Source of the DNA: Steroidobacteraceae bacterium
GTDB taxonomy: Bacteria > Pseudomonadota > Gammaproteobacteria > Steroidobacterales > Steroidobacteraceae
Assembly: GCA_017853555.1 (NCBI GenBank)
Contig: JAFMJH010000005.1
Coordinates: forward strand, 1-64,000
Reading direction: 5' to 3'
Length of the DNA stretch: 64,000 bases
Shown here: positions 10,002 to 23,386 of the stretch, in pieces
Numbering within the stretch: the first letter of the stretch is position 1
How the letters are laid out: each line of letters begins with the position of its first letter
Translations under genes and position numbers: made by a program
Notes under the pieces: generated by a model
The model's database searches: none
The model's input: the letters and a program-made list of their open reading frames with translations, nothing else
Told to the model about the DNA's origin: nothing

Positions 10002-11608
10002 GTGACGCAGACCGTGGAACGCGACGTGATGGAGTACGACGTGCTGATCGTGGGCGGCGGCCCCGCAGGGCTCGCCTGCGCGATACGGCTCAAAGAACGC
10101 AAACCCGAACTTTCGGTGTGCGTACTCGAGAAAGCCTCGGCGATCGGCGCGCAAGCGCTGTCGGGTGCCGTGCTCGAACCCGGGCCGCTCGACGAGCTCC
10201 TCCCCGGCTGGCGCGCTACGCCGCCCGGCATCTGCATCCCGGCGGCGCGCGACGAGTTTTCTTTGCTCACGCGCACGGGACGCATTCGACTCCCCGTGCC
10301 GCCGCAGCAGCACAACGCGGGCAATTTCATCGTGTCGCTCGGCTTGCTCACGCCGCTGCTCGCCACGCGCGCCGAGTCGCTGGGCGTGGACGTGTTCGCG
10401 GGTTTCGCGGCCGCACAGCCGCTTTACGACGCGAACGGCGCGGTCGCCGGCGTGCAGATCGGCGACGTGGGCATCGAGAAATCCGGCGAGCCCGGCCCCA
10501 ACTACGCACCGGGCCCCGAGATCCGCGCGCGCATCACCGTGCTGGCCGAAGGATGCCGCGGCAGCATCTCGAAACAGCTGATCAAAAATTTCGCGCTGGA
10601 TGCCGACTGCGACCCGCAGACCTACGGGCTCGGCTTCAAAGAATTGTGGCAGTTGCCGCCCGGTCGCGTGCAAGCGGGCCTCATCGAACACAGCATCGGC
10701 TGGCCGCTCGACAACGGCACGTACGGCGGCAGCTTCCTGTATCACCTCGACAAAGATCGGGTGTACGTCGGTTACGTGGTCGGTCTCGACTACCGCGACC
10801 CGCGCCTGCAGCCCTTCGAAGCCTTCCAGCAATTCAAGCACCACCCGCACATCAAGCGCCTGCTCGAGGGCGGAGAAATCCTCGCCTCCGGCGCGCGCAC
10901 CATCGCGGCCGGTGGCTGGCAATCGCTGCCGCGCATGGAGATGCCGGGGGCGATGCTGATCGGCGATGCCGCCGGCACGCTGAACGTCGCGAAGATCAAA
11001 GGCATCCATCAGGCGCTGCGCTGCGGCATGCTGGCGGCCGAACATCTGGCCGAACATGACTCGCCCACCGGCTTCGATGCGCGCTGGCGTGCGTCGGCCG
11101 GCGGCGAAGAATTGCGCAAAGTGCGCAACATCAAGCCGGGCTTCAAGCGCGGCCTGTGGTTCGCGCTCGCCAATGCCGCGCTCGAGACGGCGCTCGGCGG
11201 CCGCACGCCCTGGACCTTGCGCAACAAAGCCGCTTACGCCGAAACCGAGCGACTCGCCGACTTCGAATCACCCGATCGTGGCTGGGTCGATCGCAGCCTG
11301 CCGCCGCGCGACCGTCTTGCCGCCGTGTTCTATGCGAACAACTCGCACGAAGAAAATCAGCCGGTGCACCTGAAGGTGCGCGACACCAGCATCTGCGCGA
11401 CGCGTTGCGCCACCGAATACGGCAACCCCTGCCAGAACTTCTGCCCGGCAAACGTCTACGAAATGGTCGACGACGGCGCGGGCGGCAAGCGCTTGCAGAT
11501 CAACGCGGCCAATTGCGTGCACTGCAAAGCCTGCGACATCAAAGACCCGTATCAAATCATCGACTGGACGACGCCGGAGGGCGGTTCGGGTCCGATCTAC
11601 CAGTCGCT

Positions 11609-11612
<4 letters not shown>
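10002..11612 (+). CDS. Electron transfer flavoprotein-ubiquinone oxidoreductase
   Basis: Membrane-associated flavoprotein that passes electrons from acyl-CoA dehydrogenases, via ETF, to quinone. The 536-residue product has an N-terminal FAD motif (VLIVGGGPAGLACAIRL), the central GDAAGTLN FAD motif and the quinone-binding fold. The C-terminal ferredoxin-like domain has [4Fe-4S] ligands (CATEYGNPCQNFCP and CVHCKACDIKDP), ending GSGPIYQSL as in the family. GTG at 10002 is the start; an upstream ATG runs into a stop. No etfA or etfB gene is in the window. It fits the neighbouring acyl-CoA oxidation genes. Confidence 0.95.
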
Positions 11613-13569
<1,957 letters not shown>

Positions 13570-13573
<4 letters not shown>

Positions 13574-14691
13574 GCGACTCGGCGATAACGACCGGCGAAC
13601 TCGCGCGCCGCTACGCCGAGGCCGTCGCGCAAGCCGGTTTCGCCGCAGACCCCGCGCAGCTCGCCACCGTGGCATCGCTCGAGCGGCTGCGCGAGGCGCT
13701 GGCGCATGCCGAGCGCATCTCGCTCGCCGCGCGTCTCATGCGTCGCTTCTCGGGCGCACCGGGTCGCGGTCATGCGGTGCGCGGCGCTTATCTGCACGGC
13801 CGCGTCGGACGCGGCAAAACCTGGCTGATGGATCTGTTCTTCGACAGCCTGCCGTTCGCCGCCAAGCAGCGCCTGCACTTTCACCGCTTCATGCAGAACG
13901 TACACGCCGGGTTGCGAGCGCATGCGCTGCAGAGCGAACCGCTGGCCGCCGTGGCCACCGATCTTGCGGCCGATGCGCGCGTGCTCTGCCTCGACGAATT
14001 GTTCGTCAGCGACATCGCCGATGCGATGCTGCTCGGCGGTTTGTTCGGACATCTGATCGATCGCGGCGTCACGCTGGTATTTACCTCGAACGTACGGCCG
14101 CAGGAGTTGTATCGCGACGGCTTGCAACGCCAGCGCTTCCTGCCCGCCATCGACCTCATCGAACGACACTGCGAGGTGATCGACGTCGACGGCGCCGCCG
14201 ATCATCGCTTGCGACGCCTGACACGCGCGCCGATCTATCTCGATGCGGCCGACCCGGCGAGCGCACCGCGTTTGCAAACCTGGTTCGAAGAACTCGCCGA
14301 CGGACAGCGTCTCGAGCGTCGTGAAGTGCGCGTCGAAGATCGCGCGATCCCCGTGCGCGCGGTGTCCGACAAAGCGGTGTGGTTCGATTTTGCATCGCTC
14401 TGCGAAGGGCCGCGCAGTCAAAACGACTACGTGAGCATCGCGCGCGAGTTTCGCTCGGTGTTGCTGTCGGACGTGCCGATCTTCGATGAGCAGTCGGACA
14501 ATGCGGCGCGGCGCTTCATCGCTCTGGTCGACGAACTGTACGACCGTCGCGTGCATCTGATTTTGAGTGCCGCCGCCGCACCGCAAGCGCTGTATCGCGG
14601 CACGCGACTCAAATTCGAATTCGAGCGCACGGCAAGCCGATTGATCGAGATGCAGAGCGCCGAATATCTCGCGAGCGAGCGCCGCGCTTAA
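13570..14691 (+). CDS. zapE: Cell division protein ZapE (AFG1-like ATPase)
   Basis: AFG1/LACE1-type P-loop ATPase; in Escherichia coli ZapE acts at the Z-ring under stress. The 373-residue product has Walker A GRVGRGKT at 77-84 and a Walker B ending in D142-E143 (VLCLDELFV). Sensor-like residues follow in VFTSNVRPQELY and the family segment RFLPAIDLIERHCEVIDVDG. It overlaps the acetoacetyl-CoA synthetase stop by four bases, so it is probably cotranslated with that operon, an unusual linkage. It converges with hslO, ten bases away. Confidence 0.93.
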
Positions 14692-14701
14692 GGCGCGCCG
14701 A

Positions 14702-15628
14702 TCAATTGACGGACGGTGACACCGGCGGCTGCGCGTCGGCCGCACCGAACAAGCCGGCGGCATCCACCGCATCGAATCGCCACGGTTTCTGGCAAAACTC
14801 GCAGGTCACCGTCACCGCGCCCTGCTCGGCCACGATCGATTGCACTTCGGCCGCGCCGAGCGTGCGCAACATCCCGGCCACGCGTTCGCGACTGCAGCGA
14901 CACTCGAAGCGCACCGCGCGCTCGTCGAACAGACGCACGTCGAAGCCGGGCAATGCGCGCTGCAAGAGCTCGCTCACCGCGCGCAGCTGCAATTCGTCCG
15001 CGCCGAGATCAGCCACTGCGGCGCTCGCCGCCTCGAACGTCGCCCAAGCTTCCGCCTCGCGCGCGGCCGCGGCGGTCGGCAGATCGGCACCGATGCCCCC
15101 TTGCTGCGGCAAGCGCTGCACCAGGAGACCCGCCGCACTCGCGTCGTCGGCCGCGAGCTGCACGCGCGTCGGCAACTGTTCGGAGTTTTCGAAATAGTGC
15201 TCGAGCGTCGCGGCGAGCGATGCGCCGTCGATGGGCACGATGCCTTGGTAGCGCGACTGCATGCGATCGGACTCGATCGTCACCACGATGCTGCCCGTAC
15301 CGGCGAGCGTGGCGAAATCGTCGGCGAGTCGCGCCGCATCGAAGCGCGCGACGGCGCGGATGCGCAGATCGTGGGTGCACTGCGCCACGAGCAGACGCAC
15401 GGCGCCATCGCCCTGCATCTGCAGCGTGAGTTCGCCTTCGAACTTGAGCGTCGAGGCGAGCAGCACCACGGCCGCGACGGCCTCGCCGAGCAAACGACGC
15501 ACCGGCGGCGGATAGTCGGCGTGCTCGCGCAGCGCAAGCCACGCAGGGCCGAGTCGAACCAATTCGCCGCGCACTTCACGGTGCTCCACCGCAAAGCGGC
15601 GCACCCAATCGGCAGCCGGCGTCGTCAC
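14702..15628 (-). CDS. hslO: Redox-regulated chaperone Hsp33
   Basis: Cytoplasmic holdase activated by oxidative unfolding. The 308-residue product has the Hsp33 N-terminal domain (residues about 5-180, with LKFEGELTLQMQGDG) and the redox zinc switch with C243, C245, C276 and C279 in the CXC...CXXC pattern. The GTG at 15628 lies two bases after the gatB stop, so it is the last gene of the gatC-gatA-gatB-hslO unit. An upstream in-frame extension has no similarity to the family. Confidence 0.93.
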   Translation of the reverse strand: MTTPAADWVRRFAVEHREVRGELVRLGPAWLALREHADYPPPVRRLLGEAVAAVVLLASTLKFEGELTLQMQGDGAVRLLVAQCTHDLRIRAVARFDAARLADDFATLAGTGSIVVTIESDRMQSRYQGIVPIDGASLAATLEHYFENSEQLPTRVQLAADDASAAGLLVQRLPQQGGIGADLPTAAAAREAEAWATFEAASAAVADLGADELQLRAVSELLQRALPGFDVRLFDERAVRFECRCSRERVAGMLRTLGAAEVQSIVAEQGAVTVTCEFCQKPWRFDAVDAAGLFGAADAQPPVSPSVN

Positions 15629-15630
15629 GA

Positions 15631-17067
15631 TCAGCCCGCGAGCTTCTTCTTGAGCAGCTCGTTGAGCTGCGCCGGGTTGGCTTTGCCGCCCGTCGCCTTC
15701 ATGACCTGCCCGACGAAAAAGCCGAACAACTTGTCTTTGCCCGAGCGGTAATCGGCGAGCTGGCCCGGATTTTTGGCCATCACGTCCTCGATCGCCCGTT
15801 CGATCGCCGAGGTATCGGTGATTTGACGCAGGCCCTTCTGCTCGATGATCGCATCGGCGCTCTCGCCCGATTCCCACATCGCCTCGAACACGTCTTTGGC
15901 GATCTTGCCGGAGATGGTGGCATCGACGATGCGCGTGACGAGCCCGGCAAGCGCGGCTGCGTCGACTTTGGAAGCGCCGATTTCGAGATTGTCCTTGTTG
16001 AGGAACGCGGCCAGATCACCCATCACCCAGTTGGCGCAGAGTTTCGGTTCCTTGCCGACGCGCTGCACGACGTCTTCGTAGAACGCGCCGAATTCGCGGC
16101 TCGCGGTGAGCACGCCGGCGTCGTATTCCGAAAGTCCGTAGTCACGCACGAACCGTGCGGCTTTTTCGTCGGGCAATTCGGGCAGCTGGCTGCGGACGGT
16201 TTCGATGTAGCTGTCGTCGATGACGACCGGCAACAGATCCGGATCGGGGAAGTAGCGGTAGTCGTTCGCTTCTTCTTTGGAGCGCATCGAGCGCGTCTCG
16301 CCCTTGTCGGGATCGTAGAGGCGCGTTTCCTGCACCACTTTGCCGCCGCTTTCGATCAGCTCGATCTGGCGTTCGACCTCGTAGTTGATCGCCTTCTCGA
16401 CGAAGCGGAACGAGTTCAGATTTTTGATCTCGGCACGCGTGCCGAATTTTTCCTGACCCTTCGGCCGCACCGACACGTTGGCGTCGCAGCGGAACGAACC
16501 TTCCTGCATGTTGCCGTCGCAGATGCCGAGATAGCGCACCAGCGTGTGCACTTTTTTCATGTACGCGACCGCTTCCTGCGCGGAGCGCATATCCGGTTCG
16601 CTGACGATTTCGATGAGCGGCGTGCCGGCACGATTGAGATCGATGCCGCTCACGCCCGGCAAGCCCTCGTGCAACGATTTGCCCGCGTCTTCTTCGAGAT
16701 GCGCACGCGTGATGCCGACGCGCTTGCGCGTGCCGTCGTCGAGCACGATCTCGAGCGCGCCTTCGGCGACGATCGGCAATTCGTACTGGCTGATCTGGTA
16801 GCCCTTCGGCAGATCGGGATAGAAGTAGTTCTTGCGCGCGAACACGGAATGCCGCGCGATGCGTGCGCCGATCGACAGACCGAAGCGTACCGCCATGCGC
16901 ACGGCTTCGCCGTTCAGCACCGGCAATACGCCGGGGTAGCCGAGATCGACGAGATTCGCCTGCGTGTTGGGGGCCGCGCCGTAGGCGGTCGCCGACGAGG
17001 AGAATATTTTGGAGCGCGTGGCGAGCTGCGCGTGGATTTCGAGGCCGATGACGGTTTCCCATTGCAT
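15631..17067 (-). CDS. gatB: Asp-tRNA(Asn)/Glu-tRNA(Gln) amidotransferase subunit B
   Basis: Subunit B of GatCAB, which amidates mischarged Glu-tRNA(Gln) and, in many bacteria, Asp-tRNA(Asn). It binds the tRNA and activates the side chain. The 478-residue product starts [15 protein letters not shown], carries the signature [16 protein letters not shown] and [11 protein letters not shown], the [10 protein letters not shown]-like segment ([19 protein letters not shown]), and a C-terminal YqeY-like domain (about 330-478). ATG at 17067 fits the family start. It lies ten bases downstream of gatA. Having GatCAB implies at least one amide aminoacyl-tRNA is made indirectly. Confidence 0.97.
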   Translation of the reverse strand: MQWETVIGLEIHAQLATRSKIFSSSATAYGAAPNTQANLVDLGYPGVLPVLNGEAVRMAVRFGLSIGARIARHSVFARKNYFYPDLPKGYQISQYELPIVAEGALEIVLDDGTRKRVGITRAHLEEDAGKSLHEGLPGVSGIDLNRAGTPLIEIVSEPDMRSAQEAVAYMKKVHTLVRYLGICDGNMQEGSFRCDANVSVRPKGQEKFGTRAEIKNLNSFRFVEKAINYEVERQIELIESGGKVVQETRLYDPDKGETRSMRSKEEANDYRYFPDPDLLPVVIDDSYIETVRSQLPELPDEKAARFVRDYGLSEYDAGVLTASREFGAFYEDVVQRVGKEPKLCANWVMGDLAAFLNKDNLEIGASKVDAAALAGLVTRIVDATISGKIAKDVFEAMWESGESADAIIEQKGLRQITDTSAIERAIEDVMAKNPGQLADYRSGKDKLFGFFVGQVMKATGGKANPAQLNELLKKKLAG

Positions 17068-17077
17068 GGCCGGCACC

Positions 17078-18544
17078 TCAGGCGAACGCCGCCGGCGCCC
17101 GCAGGTGCCAGTCGGTCTCGAGTTGATAGCGATGCGCCGCATTGAGCATGCGCGCTTCGGAAAAGTGCGGCCCGATGAGTTGCAGGCCGACCGGCAAGCC
17201 GCCGGCGAACCCCACCGGAATCGACATGCCGGGCAAGCCCGCAAGATTCGCCCCGATGGTGTAGATGTCGTTGAGGTACATGGTGATCGGGTCGTCGACC
17301 TTCGCGCCGATTTCGAAGGCGGTGGTCGGCGACGTGGGGCCGAGCAGCAGATCGACCGATTCGAAGGCGCGCGCGAAGTCGGCGCTGATGAGCTGTCGTA
17401 CGCGTTGCGCTTTCAAATAATAGGCGTCGTAGTAACCCGCCGACAGCACGTACGTGCCGGTCATGATGCGTCGCTTGACCTCGGCGCCGAAACCCTCGCC
17501 GCGCGAGCGCGAATAGAGGTCGGTGAGATTGCGCGGCGACTCGCAGCGATGACCGAATCGCACGCCGTCGAAACGCGCGAGATTCGACGAGCACTCCGCC
17601 GGTGCGACGACGTAATACGTCGGCACCGACAACGGCAGGTTCGGGCAACTGACTTCCTGCACGCGCGCGCCGAGTTTTTCGTACACGGCGATGGCCTCGC
17701 GGATACGCGCCTCGCACTCGGCATCGAGACCCTTTTCGAAAAATTCGCGCACGAGCCCGATGCGCAGGCCCGCGAGCGGTGCGTCGAGTGCGGCAGCGTA
17801 ATCGGGTACGGGGCTATCGACGCTGGTCGAGTCGCGCGGATCGAACCCGGCCATCGCGCCGAGCAACAAGGCCGCATCTTCGGCGCTCACGGTGATGAGC
17901 CCGGCCTGGTCGAGGCTCGAGGCGAACGCGATCATGCCGTAGCGGCTGACGCGGCCGTAGGTCGGCTTGATGCCGGTGACGCCGCACAAGGCCGCAGGCT
18001 GACGGATCGAACCACCGGTGTCGGTGGCCGTGGCCGCCGGTGCGATGCGTGCGGCGACCGCCGCGGCCGAACCGCCGGAAGAACCGCCCGGCACACGCGC
18101 CGTGTCCCAGGGGTTGCGCACGGGACCGAAGTGGCTGGTCTCGTTCGACGAGCCCATCGCGAACTCGTCCATGTTGAGCTTGCCGAGGTTCACCGTGCCG
18201 GCGGCAGCGAGCTTCGAGACGATGGTCGCGTCGTACGGCGAGACGAAATTCGCCAACATCTTCGAGCCGCAGGTGGTGCGCACGTCGCTCGTGCAGAAGA
18301 TGTCCTTGTGCGCGATGGGCACGCCGGTGAGCGGACCTGCACGCCCGGCCGCGCGCGCGGCATCGGCCGCCGCCGCCGCGGCGAGCGCCGCCTCGGCGGT
18401 GATCGTGATGAAAGCGTTCAGTTGCGGCTGCGCGGCTTCGACTCGCGCCAGGCAGGCACGGGTGAGTTCCACCGCCGAATAGCGTCCGGCGGCAAGCCCG
18501 CGCGCGAGCGCGGCCACGGTCGGTTCGGGTAGTGACTGCGCCAT
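17078..18544 (-). CDS. gatA: Glutamyl-tRNA(Gln) amidotransferase subunit A
   Basis: Amidase subunit of GatCAB that releases ammonia from glutamine. The 488-residue product has the amidase Ser-cisSer-Lys triad at K80 (GVPIAHK), S155 ([13 protein letters not shown]) and S179 ([10 protein letters not shown]). The [13 protein letters not shown]-type segment ([13 protein letters not shown]) and the C-terminal [14 protein letters not shown] also match. The ATG at 18544 shares one base with the gatC stop (TGATG), showing translational coupling. Confidence 0.97.
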   Translation of the reverse strand: MAQSLPEPTVAALARGLAAGRYSAVELTRACLARVEAAQPQLNAFITITAEAALAAAAAADAARAAGRAGPLTGVPIAHKDIFCTSDVRTTCGSKMLANFVSPYDATIVSKLAAAGTVNLGKLNMDEFAMGSSNETSHFGPVRNPWDTARVPGGSSGGSAAAVAARIAPAATATDTGGSIRQPAALCGVTGIKPTYGRVSRYGMIAFASSLDQAGLITVSAEDAALLLGAMAGFDPRDSTSVDSPVPDYAAALDAPLAGLRIGLVREFFEKGLDAECEARIREAIAVYEKLGARVQEVSCPNLPLSVPTYYVVAPAECSSNLARFDGVRFGHRCESPRNLTDLYSRSRGEGFGAEVKRRIMTGTYVLSAGYYDAYYLKAQRVRQLISADFARAFESVDLLLGPTSPTTAFEIGAKVDDPITMYLNDIYTIGANLAGLPGMSIPVGFAGGLPVGLQLIGPHFSEARMLNAAHRYQLETDWHLRAPAAFA

Positions 18545-18834
18545 CACTCGATCACCTTCGGCACGAGATACAGACCCGCCTCGACGCGCGGCGCGTTGCG
18601 CTGATAACGCTCATGGGCATCGGCTTCGGTCACCTCATCGGCCCGCAAACGCTGCGCGAGTCCCGGCAACGGATGCGCCATCGGCGCGATGCCTTCGGTC
18701 GGCGCGCGATCGAGTTCGCCGACGAAGTCGAAGATGCGTGTGAGGGAGTCGACGTAGACCGGAATTTCGGCCTCGGCGAGTTCGAGTCGCGCGAGCCGCG
18801 CGATGTTCTCGATGTCGTTACGGTTCAGACTCAT
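18544..18834 (-). CDS. gatC: Glutamyl-tRNA(Gln) amidotransferase subunit C
   Basis: Small belt-like subunit that stabilises GatA and GatB. The 96-residue product begins [21 protein letters not shown], the conserved amphipathic start of GatC, and has the middle motif [23 protein letters not shown]. The frame is open upstream to about 19002 but without similarity, so the ATG at 18834 is taken. It is divergent from mreB across 160 bases, as in pseudomonads. A TATCAT hexamer about 76 bases upstream could be its -10 box. Confidence 0.94.
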   Translation of the reverse strand: MSLNRNDIENIARLARLELAEAEIPVYVDSLTRIFDFVGELDRAPTEGIAPMAHPLPGLAQRLRADEVTEADAHERYQRNAPRVEAGLYLVPKVIE

Positions 18835-18910
18835 CGTGCAACCTTGGGGTCGGCGGTTTGTGGGGCCCTGAAAACCCCGGGGATCCGGGCGCAAACGGGG
18901 CCTGCAATGA

Positions 18911-20038
<1,128 letters not shown>

Positions 20039-20052
20039 GCGTTTAGGCACTC

Positions 20053-20988
20053 GTGGCTGCTTACGGTAGCGGCAAGCGGTATCTCTCACAGCGCAGTGCC
20101 CCGATCGACCTGCGCTTCGCGGCGTATGCATTTCTTTGCGTCGCGCTCATGTTCTTCGACCAGCGCGGCGGCTGGCTGGAATCCGTGCGTTACGGACTGC
20201 GTGCCGCGGCCTATCCGCTCGAACTCGCCCTGAGCTCGCCGTCGGCGGCGTGGCGCTTCACGCGCGAAGTGTTCGAAGAGCGCGCCGCGCTGCAGGCCGA
20301 GAATCGAGCCTTGCGCGAGGAGATCCGCAAACTGCAGTTGCTCGCGATGCAGCGCTCGCGACTCGAACGCGACAACGCGGAGCTGCGCACGTTGCGCACG
20401 ACGGCGACCGACGTGATCGAAAAATGGCTGCCGGCCGACGTGATCGGCAGCGAAACGACCAGCCTCAAACAAAGATTGACCGTCGATCGCGGCGCGGTGA
20501 ACGGCGTCGTCGAAGGACAAACCGTCATCGCCGGCTCGGGCCTCATCGGGCAAAGCCTGCGCGTGGGCCCGTGGAGCACCGAGATCATCCTGCTCTCGGA
20601 TCCCGAACACGCCGTGCCGGTGCAGATCACGCGCACGGGCGTGCGCACGCTCGCACTCGGCACCGGTGATACCGGCGTGTTGTCGCTGCCCTACCTGCCG
20701 TTGCAATCCGACGTACGCAGCGGCGACCAACTCGTGACCTCGGGCTTGGGCGGCGTGTTTCCGGCCGGCGTGCCGGTCGCCGAAGTGACGGAAGTGCGGC
20801 GCGACGGCGCTTCACCGCTCGCGCAAGTGCGCGCGCGGACGTATGCCACACTCGATCGCGATCGCGTGGTCGCTTTCGTCTGGCCGCGCGCGAGCCACCC
20901 GGCCGCCGGGGGCAAACCGCAGTCGGACACCGGTGGTGACCCGACGGCCACCGCGCAACCCCTGCCGCCGCCGGAGCCGGCACCATGA
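20053..20988 (+). CDS. mreC: Rod shape-determining protein MreC
   Basis: Bitopic inner-membrane protein linking MreB to PBP2/RodA. The 311-residue product starts at GTG. It has a membrane helix at about residues 16-35, a coiled coil at about 75-115 (ALQAENRALREEIRKLQ), then the beta-barrel core with TVDRGAVNGVVEGQTVI, GLIGQ and VTSGLGGVFPAGVPV. The C terminus ends in a proline-rich tail of about 30 residues. The mreD start overlaps its stop by four bases. Confidence 0.95.
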   Translation: MAAYGSGKRYLSQRSAPIDLRFAAYAFLCVALMFFDQRGGWLESVRYGLRAAAYPLELALSSPSAAWRFTREVFEERAALQAENRALREEIRKLQLLAMQRSRLERDNAELRTLRTTATDVIEKWLPADVIGSETTSLKQRLTVDRGAVNGVVEGQTVIAGSGLIGQSLRVGPWSTEIILLSDPEHAVPVQITRTGVRTLALGTGDTGVLSLPYLPLQSDVRSGDQLVTSGLGGVFPAGVPVAEVTEVRRDGASPLAQVRARTYATLDRDRVVAFVWPRASHPAAGGKPQSDTGGDPTATAQPLPPPEPAP

Positions 20989-21467
20989 AGCTGCCGCGTC
21001 AGAGTCTGTTTCGCGCCGCGGTGGTGTTGCTGCTCGCCTTCATCGCGCAAATCATCCCCCTGCCCGCCGCGGTCGACGTCTTGCGACCGCCGTTCGTCGT
21101 GTTGGTCGTGATCTTCTGGTCGCTGCGCGCGCCGGGCGTCGGCGGCATCGGCATGGGTTTTCTCGCCGGTCTCGCGCTCGACATCTATCGCGGCGCACTG
21201 TTCGGCCAATACGCCCTCGCCACCGCCGTCGTCGCCTACCTCGGCGTGCGTCAACATTTGTTGATTCGCAACCAGACTCAGTTCCAGCAAGGGCTGTACG
21301 TGTTCGCGAATCTGCTGCTGTGGGAGTTCGTGGTCTGGGTGATCGACGGCTGGACCGGTCAGCCGACCGGCAACTGGAGCCGCTGGTTGCCGGTGCTCTC
21401 GGGCACGATCGTATGGCCGCTGGTCGCGTGGCTGCTCGATCGCGCCAACGCGGTCGCGCACCGATGA
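20985..21467 (+). CDS. mreD: Rod shape-determining protein MreD
   Basis: Small polytopic membrane partner of MreC. The 160-residue product has about five hydrophobic segments and the MreD pattern with VVLVVIFWSLRAPGVGGIGMGFLAGLALDIYRGALFGQYAL. ATGA overlaps at both ends join it to mreC and mrdA, implying translational coupling and fixed stoichiometry. Confidence 0.93.
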   Translation: MKLPRQSLFRAAVVLLLAFIAQIIPLPAAVDVLRPPFVVLVVIFWSLRAPGVGGIGMGFLAGLALDIYRGALFGQYALATAVVAYLGVRQHLLIRNQTQFQQGLYVFANLLLWEFVVWVIDGWTGQPTGNWSRWLPVLSGTIVWPLVAWLLDRANAVAHR

Positions 21468-23386
21468 GCGTTCGCGGCCGGATCAAAGATTTCTGGCGCG
21501 AACAGCGTCTGTTCGAACAACGCTCGCTGGCCGCGTCGGTGGTCGTCTGCGTGCTCACGCTCGCTTTGTTCTCGCGACTCGTATGGCTGCAAGTGGTGCA
21601 GTACGATCACTATGCCGAGCTTTCGCAAGGCAATCGCGTGCGTACCGAGCCGCTGCCTGCGCCGCGCGGCATCATCTACGATCGCAATGGCACCATCCTC
21701 GCCGAGAATCGTCCGGCCTATCAGCTCGAACTCGTGCCCGAACAAGTGCGCGATCTCGATGCCACCTTGCGCGGGCTCGTCGAAATCGGCTTGTTCACGC
21801 CGGACGACATCGACGATGCGCGTCGCATCGTGCGCTCGAGCCGGCCGTTCGACAGCGTGCCGATCCGGCTGCATCTCAACGACGAAGAAATGGCGCGCTT
21901 TGCGGTGCACCGCTTCGAGTTCCCCGGCGTCGACATCCGCACGCGACTCGCCCGTTATTACCCGCAAGGCGAACTCGCCGTGCACGCGCTGGGGCACGTC
22001 GGGGCGATCTCGCCGGCGGATCTCGAACGCATCGATCTCGGCGAATATGCCGGCACCTCGACGATCGGCAAGATCGGCATCGAAGCGGCCTATGAAAACG
22101 TTTTGCGCGGACGCAGTGGCGCCCGCGAAATCCTGGTGAATGCACGCGGCCGCTCGGTCGACAAAGTCGGCGCACTCGATGCGCAATTGCCGGTGAAAGA
22201 AGGCAAACCCGGAAGCGATCTCTACCTCACCATCGATCTCGAGGTGCAACGCGCCGCCGAGCAAGCCGTGTTGAATCAACGTGCGGCGATCGTCGCGATC
22301 GATCCCAACAACGGCGACGTGCTCGCACTCGTCAGTCGCCCGGGCTTCGACCCGAACCTGTTCGCGCGTGGTCTGACCCGCGCCGAGTTCGCCTCCCTCA
22401 ACGACAATCCGAATCGTCCCTTGTTCAATCGCGCGGTACGCGGCGTATATCCGCCGGGCTCGACCATCAAACCGGTGGTGGCGCTCGCGGGTCTCAAACA
22501 TGCAGTCATCGCACCCACCGACTCGACGTTCTGTTCGGGCGGCTTCAGCTTCCCGAACAGCACCCACCGCTTTCGCGACTGGCGACCCAAAGGTCACGGC
22601 AACGTCGACATGGTCAGCGCGATCGCCCAGTCCTGCGACGTCTATTTTTACGAACTTGCCAATCGTCTCGGCGTGAAGCGACTCGGCGATTTCCTCGGCG
22701 AATTCGGGCTAGGCCAGCGCACCGGCATCGACATCGGCGGCGAAAAAACCGGACTCGTGCCGTCGCCCGAATGGAAACGCAGCGCCTTCAAAAGTCGCCG
22801 TGCGCAAGTCTGGTTTCCGGGCGAGACCGTCATCATGGGCATCGGCCAGGGATACGTGACGAGCACGCCGCTGCAACTTGCGCACATGGCGGGCATCGTC
22901 GGCATGCGCGGCGCGAGCTTTCAACCGCGACTCGTACGCCAGTTTCGCGACCCCACGACACGCAAGGTGACGCCGGTCGCGCCGAAGGGCTTGCCGGCTC
23001 CGGACGTGGGTGATGCCAAAAATTGGGACGTGGCGATCGCCGGCATGTTCGCCGTGACGCACGGCGGCACGGCCTCGCGATCGGCCGCCGGCGCCCCGTA
23101 TTCGATCGCCGGAAAAACCGGCACGGCGCAGGTTTTCAGCATCGCGCAGAATGCGAAGTACGACGAAAGCACGATCGGCGAACTGATGCGCGATCATGCC
23201 TGGTTCGTGGCCTTTGCGCCGGTCGAAGCGCCCAAGATCGCGGTGGCCGTGCTGGTTGAAAACGGACGCAGCGGCAGCGGCGTCGCAGCACCCATCGCGC
23301 GCCTGATCATGGACGCGTATCTGCTGCGCAAATTCCCTGCCGCGAACACCACGGTGACGGCCGTCGGCGACTCTACGGAGGAATGA
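21464..23386 (+). CDS. mrdA: Peptidoglycan transpeptidase PBP2 (MrdA)
   Basis: Elongasome-specific DD-transpeptidase that crosslinks lateral wall peptidoglycan with RodA. The 640-residue product has an N-terminal membrane anchor (about 22-45) and the dimerisation domain with PAPRGIIYDRNGTILAENRPAY. The transpeptidase domain has nucleophile S333 (GSTIK), S390-C-D and the K551-T-G motif (GKTGTAQ). The ATG at 21464 overlaps the mreD stop. A large upstream in-frame extension is an artefact of GC-rich sequence. Confidence 0.97.
   Translation: MSVRGRIKDFWREQRLFEQRSLAASVVVCVLTLALFSRLVWLQVVQYDHYAELSQGNRVRTEPLPAPRGIIYDRNGTILAENRPAYQLELVPEQVRDLDATLRGLVEIGLFTPDDIDDARRIVRSSRPFDSVPIRLHLNDEEMARFAVHRFEFPGVDIRTRLARYYPQGELAVHALGHVGAISPADLERIDLGEYAGTSTIGKIGIEAAYENVLRGRSGAREILVNARGRSVDKVGALDAQLPVKEGKPGSDLYLTIDLEVQRAAEQAVLNQRAAIVAIDPNNGDVLALVSRPGFDPNLFARGLTRAEFASLNDNPNRPLFNRAVRGVYPPGSTIKPVVALAGLKHAVIAPTDSTFCSGGFSFPNSTHRFRDWRPKGHGNVDMVSAIAQSCDVYFYELANRLGVKRLGDFLGEFGLGQRTGIDIGGEKTGLVPSPEWKRSAFKSRRAQVWFPGETVIMGIGQGYVTSTPLQLAHMAGIVGMRGASFQPRLVRQFRDPTTRKVTPVAPKGLPAPDVGDAKNWDVAIAGMFAVTHGGTASRSAAGAPYSIAGKTGTAQVFSIAQNAKYDESTIGELMRDHAWFVAFAPVEAPKIAVAVLVENGRSGSGVAAPIARLIMDAYLLRKFPAANTTVTAVGDSTEE

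Noticed and set aside
7655-11057. Long minus-strand open frames (657 and 618 codons) opposite the thiolase, SDR and ETF-quinone oxidoreductase genes
   Set aside because: They mirror the codon bias of clearly homologous plus-strand genes and show no domain motifs.
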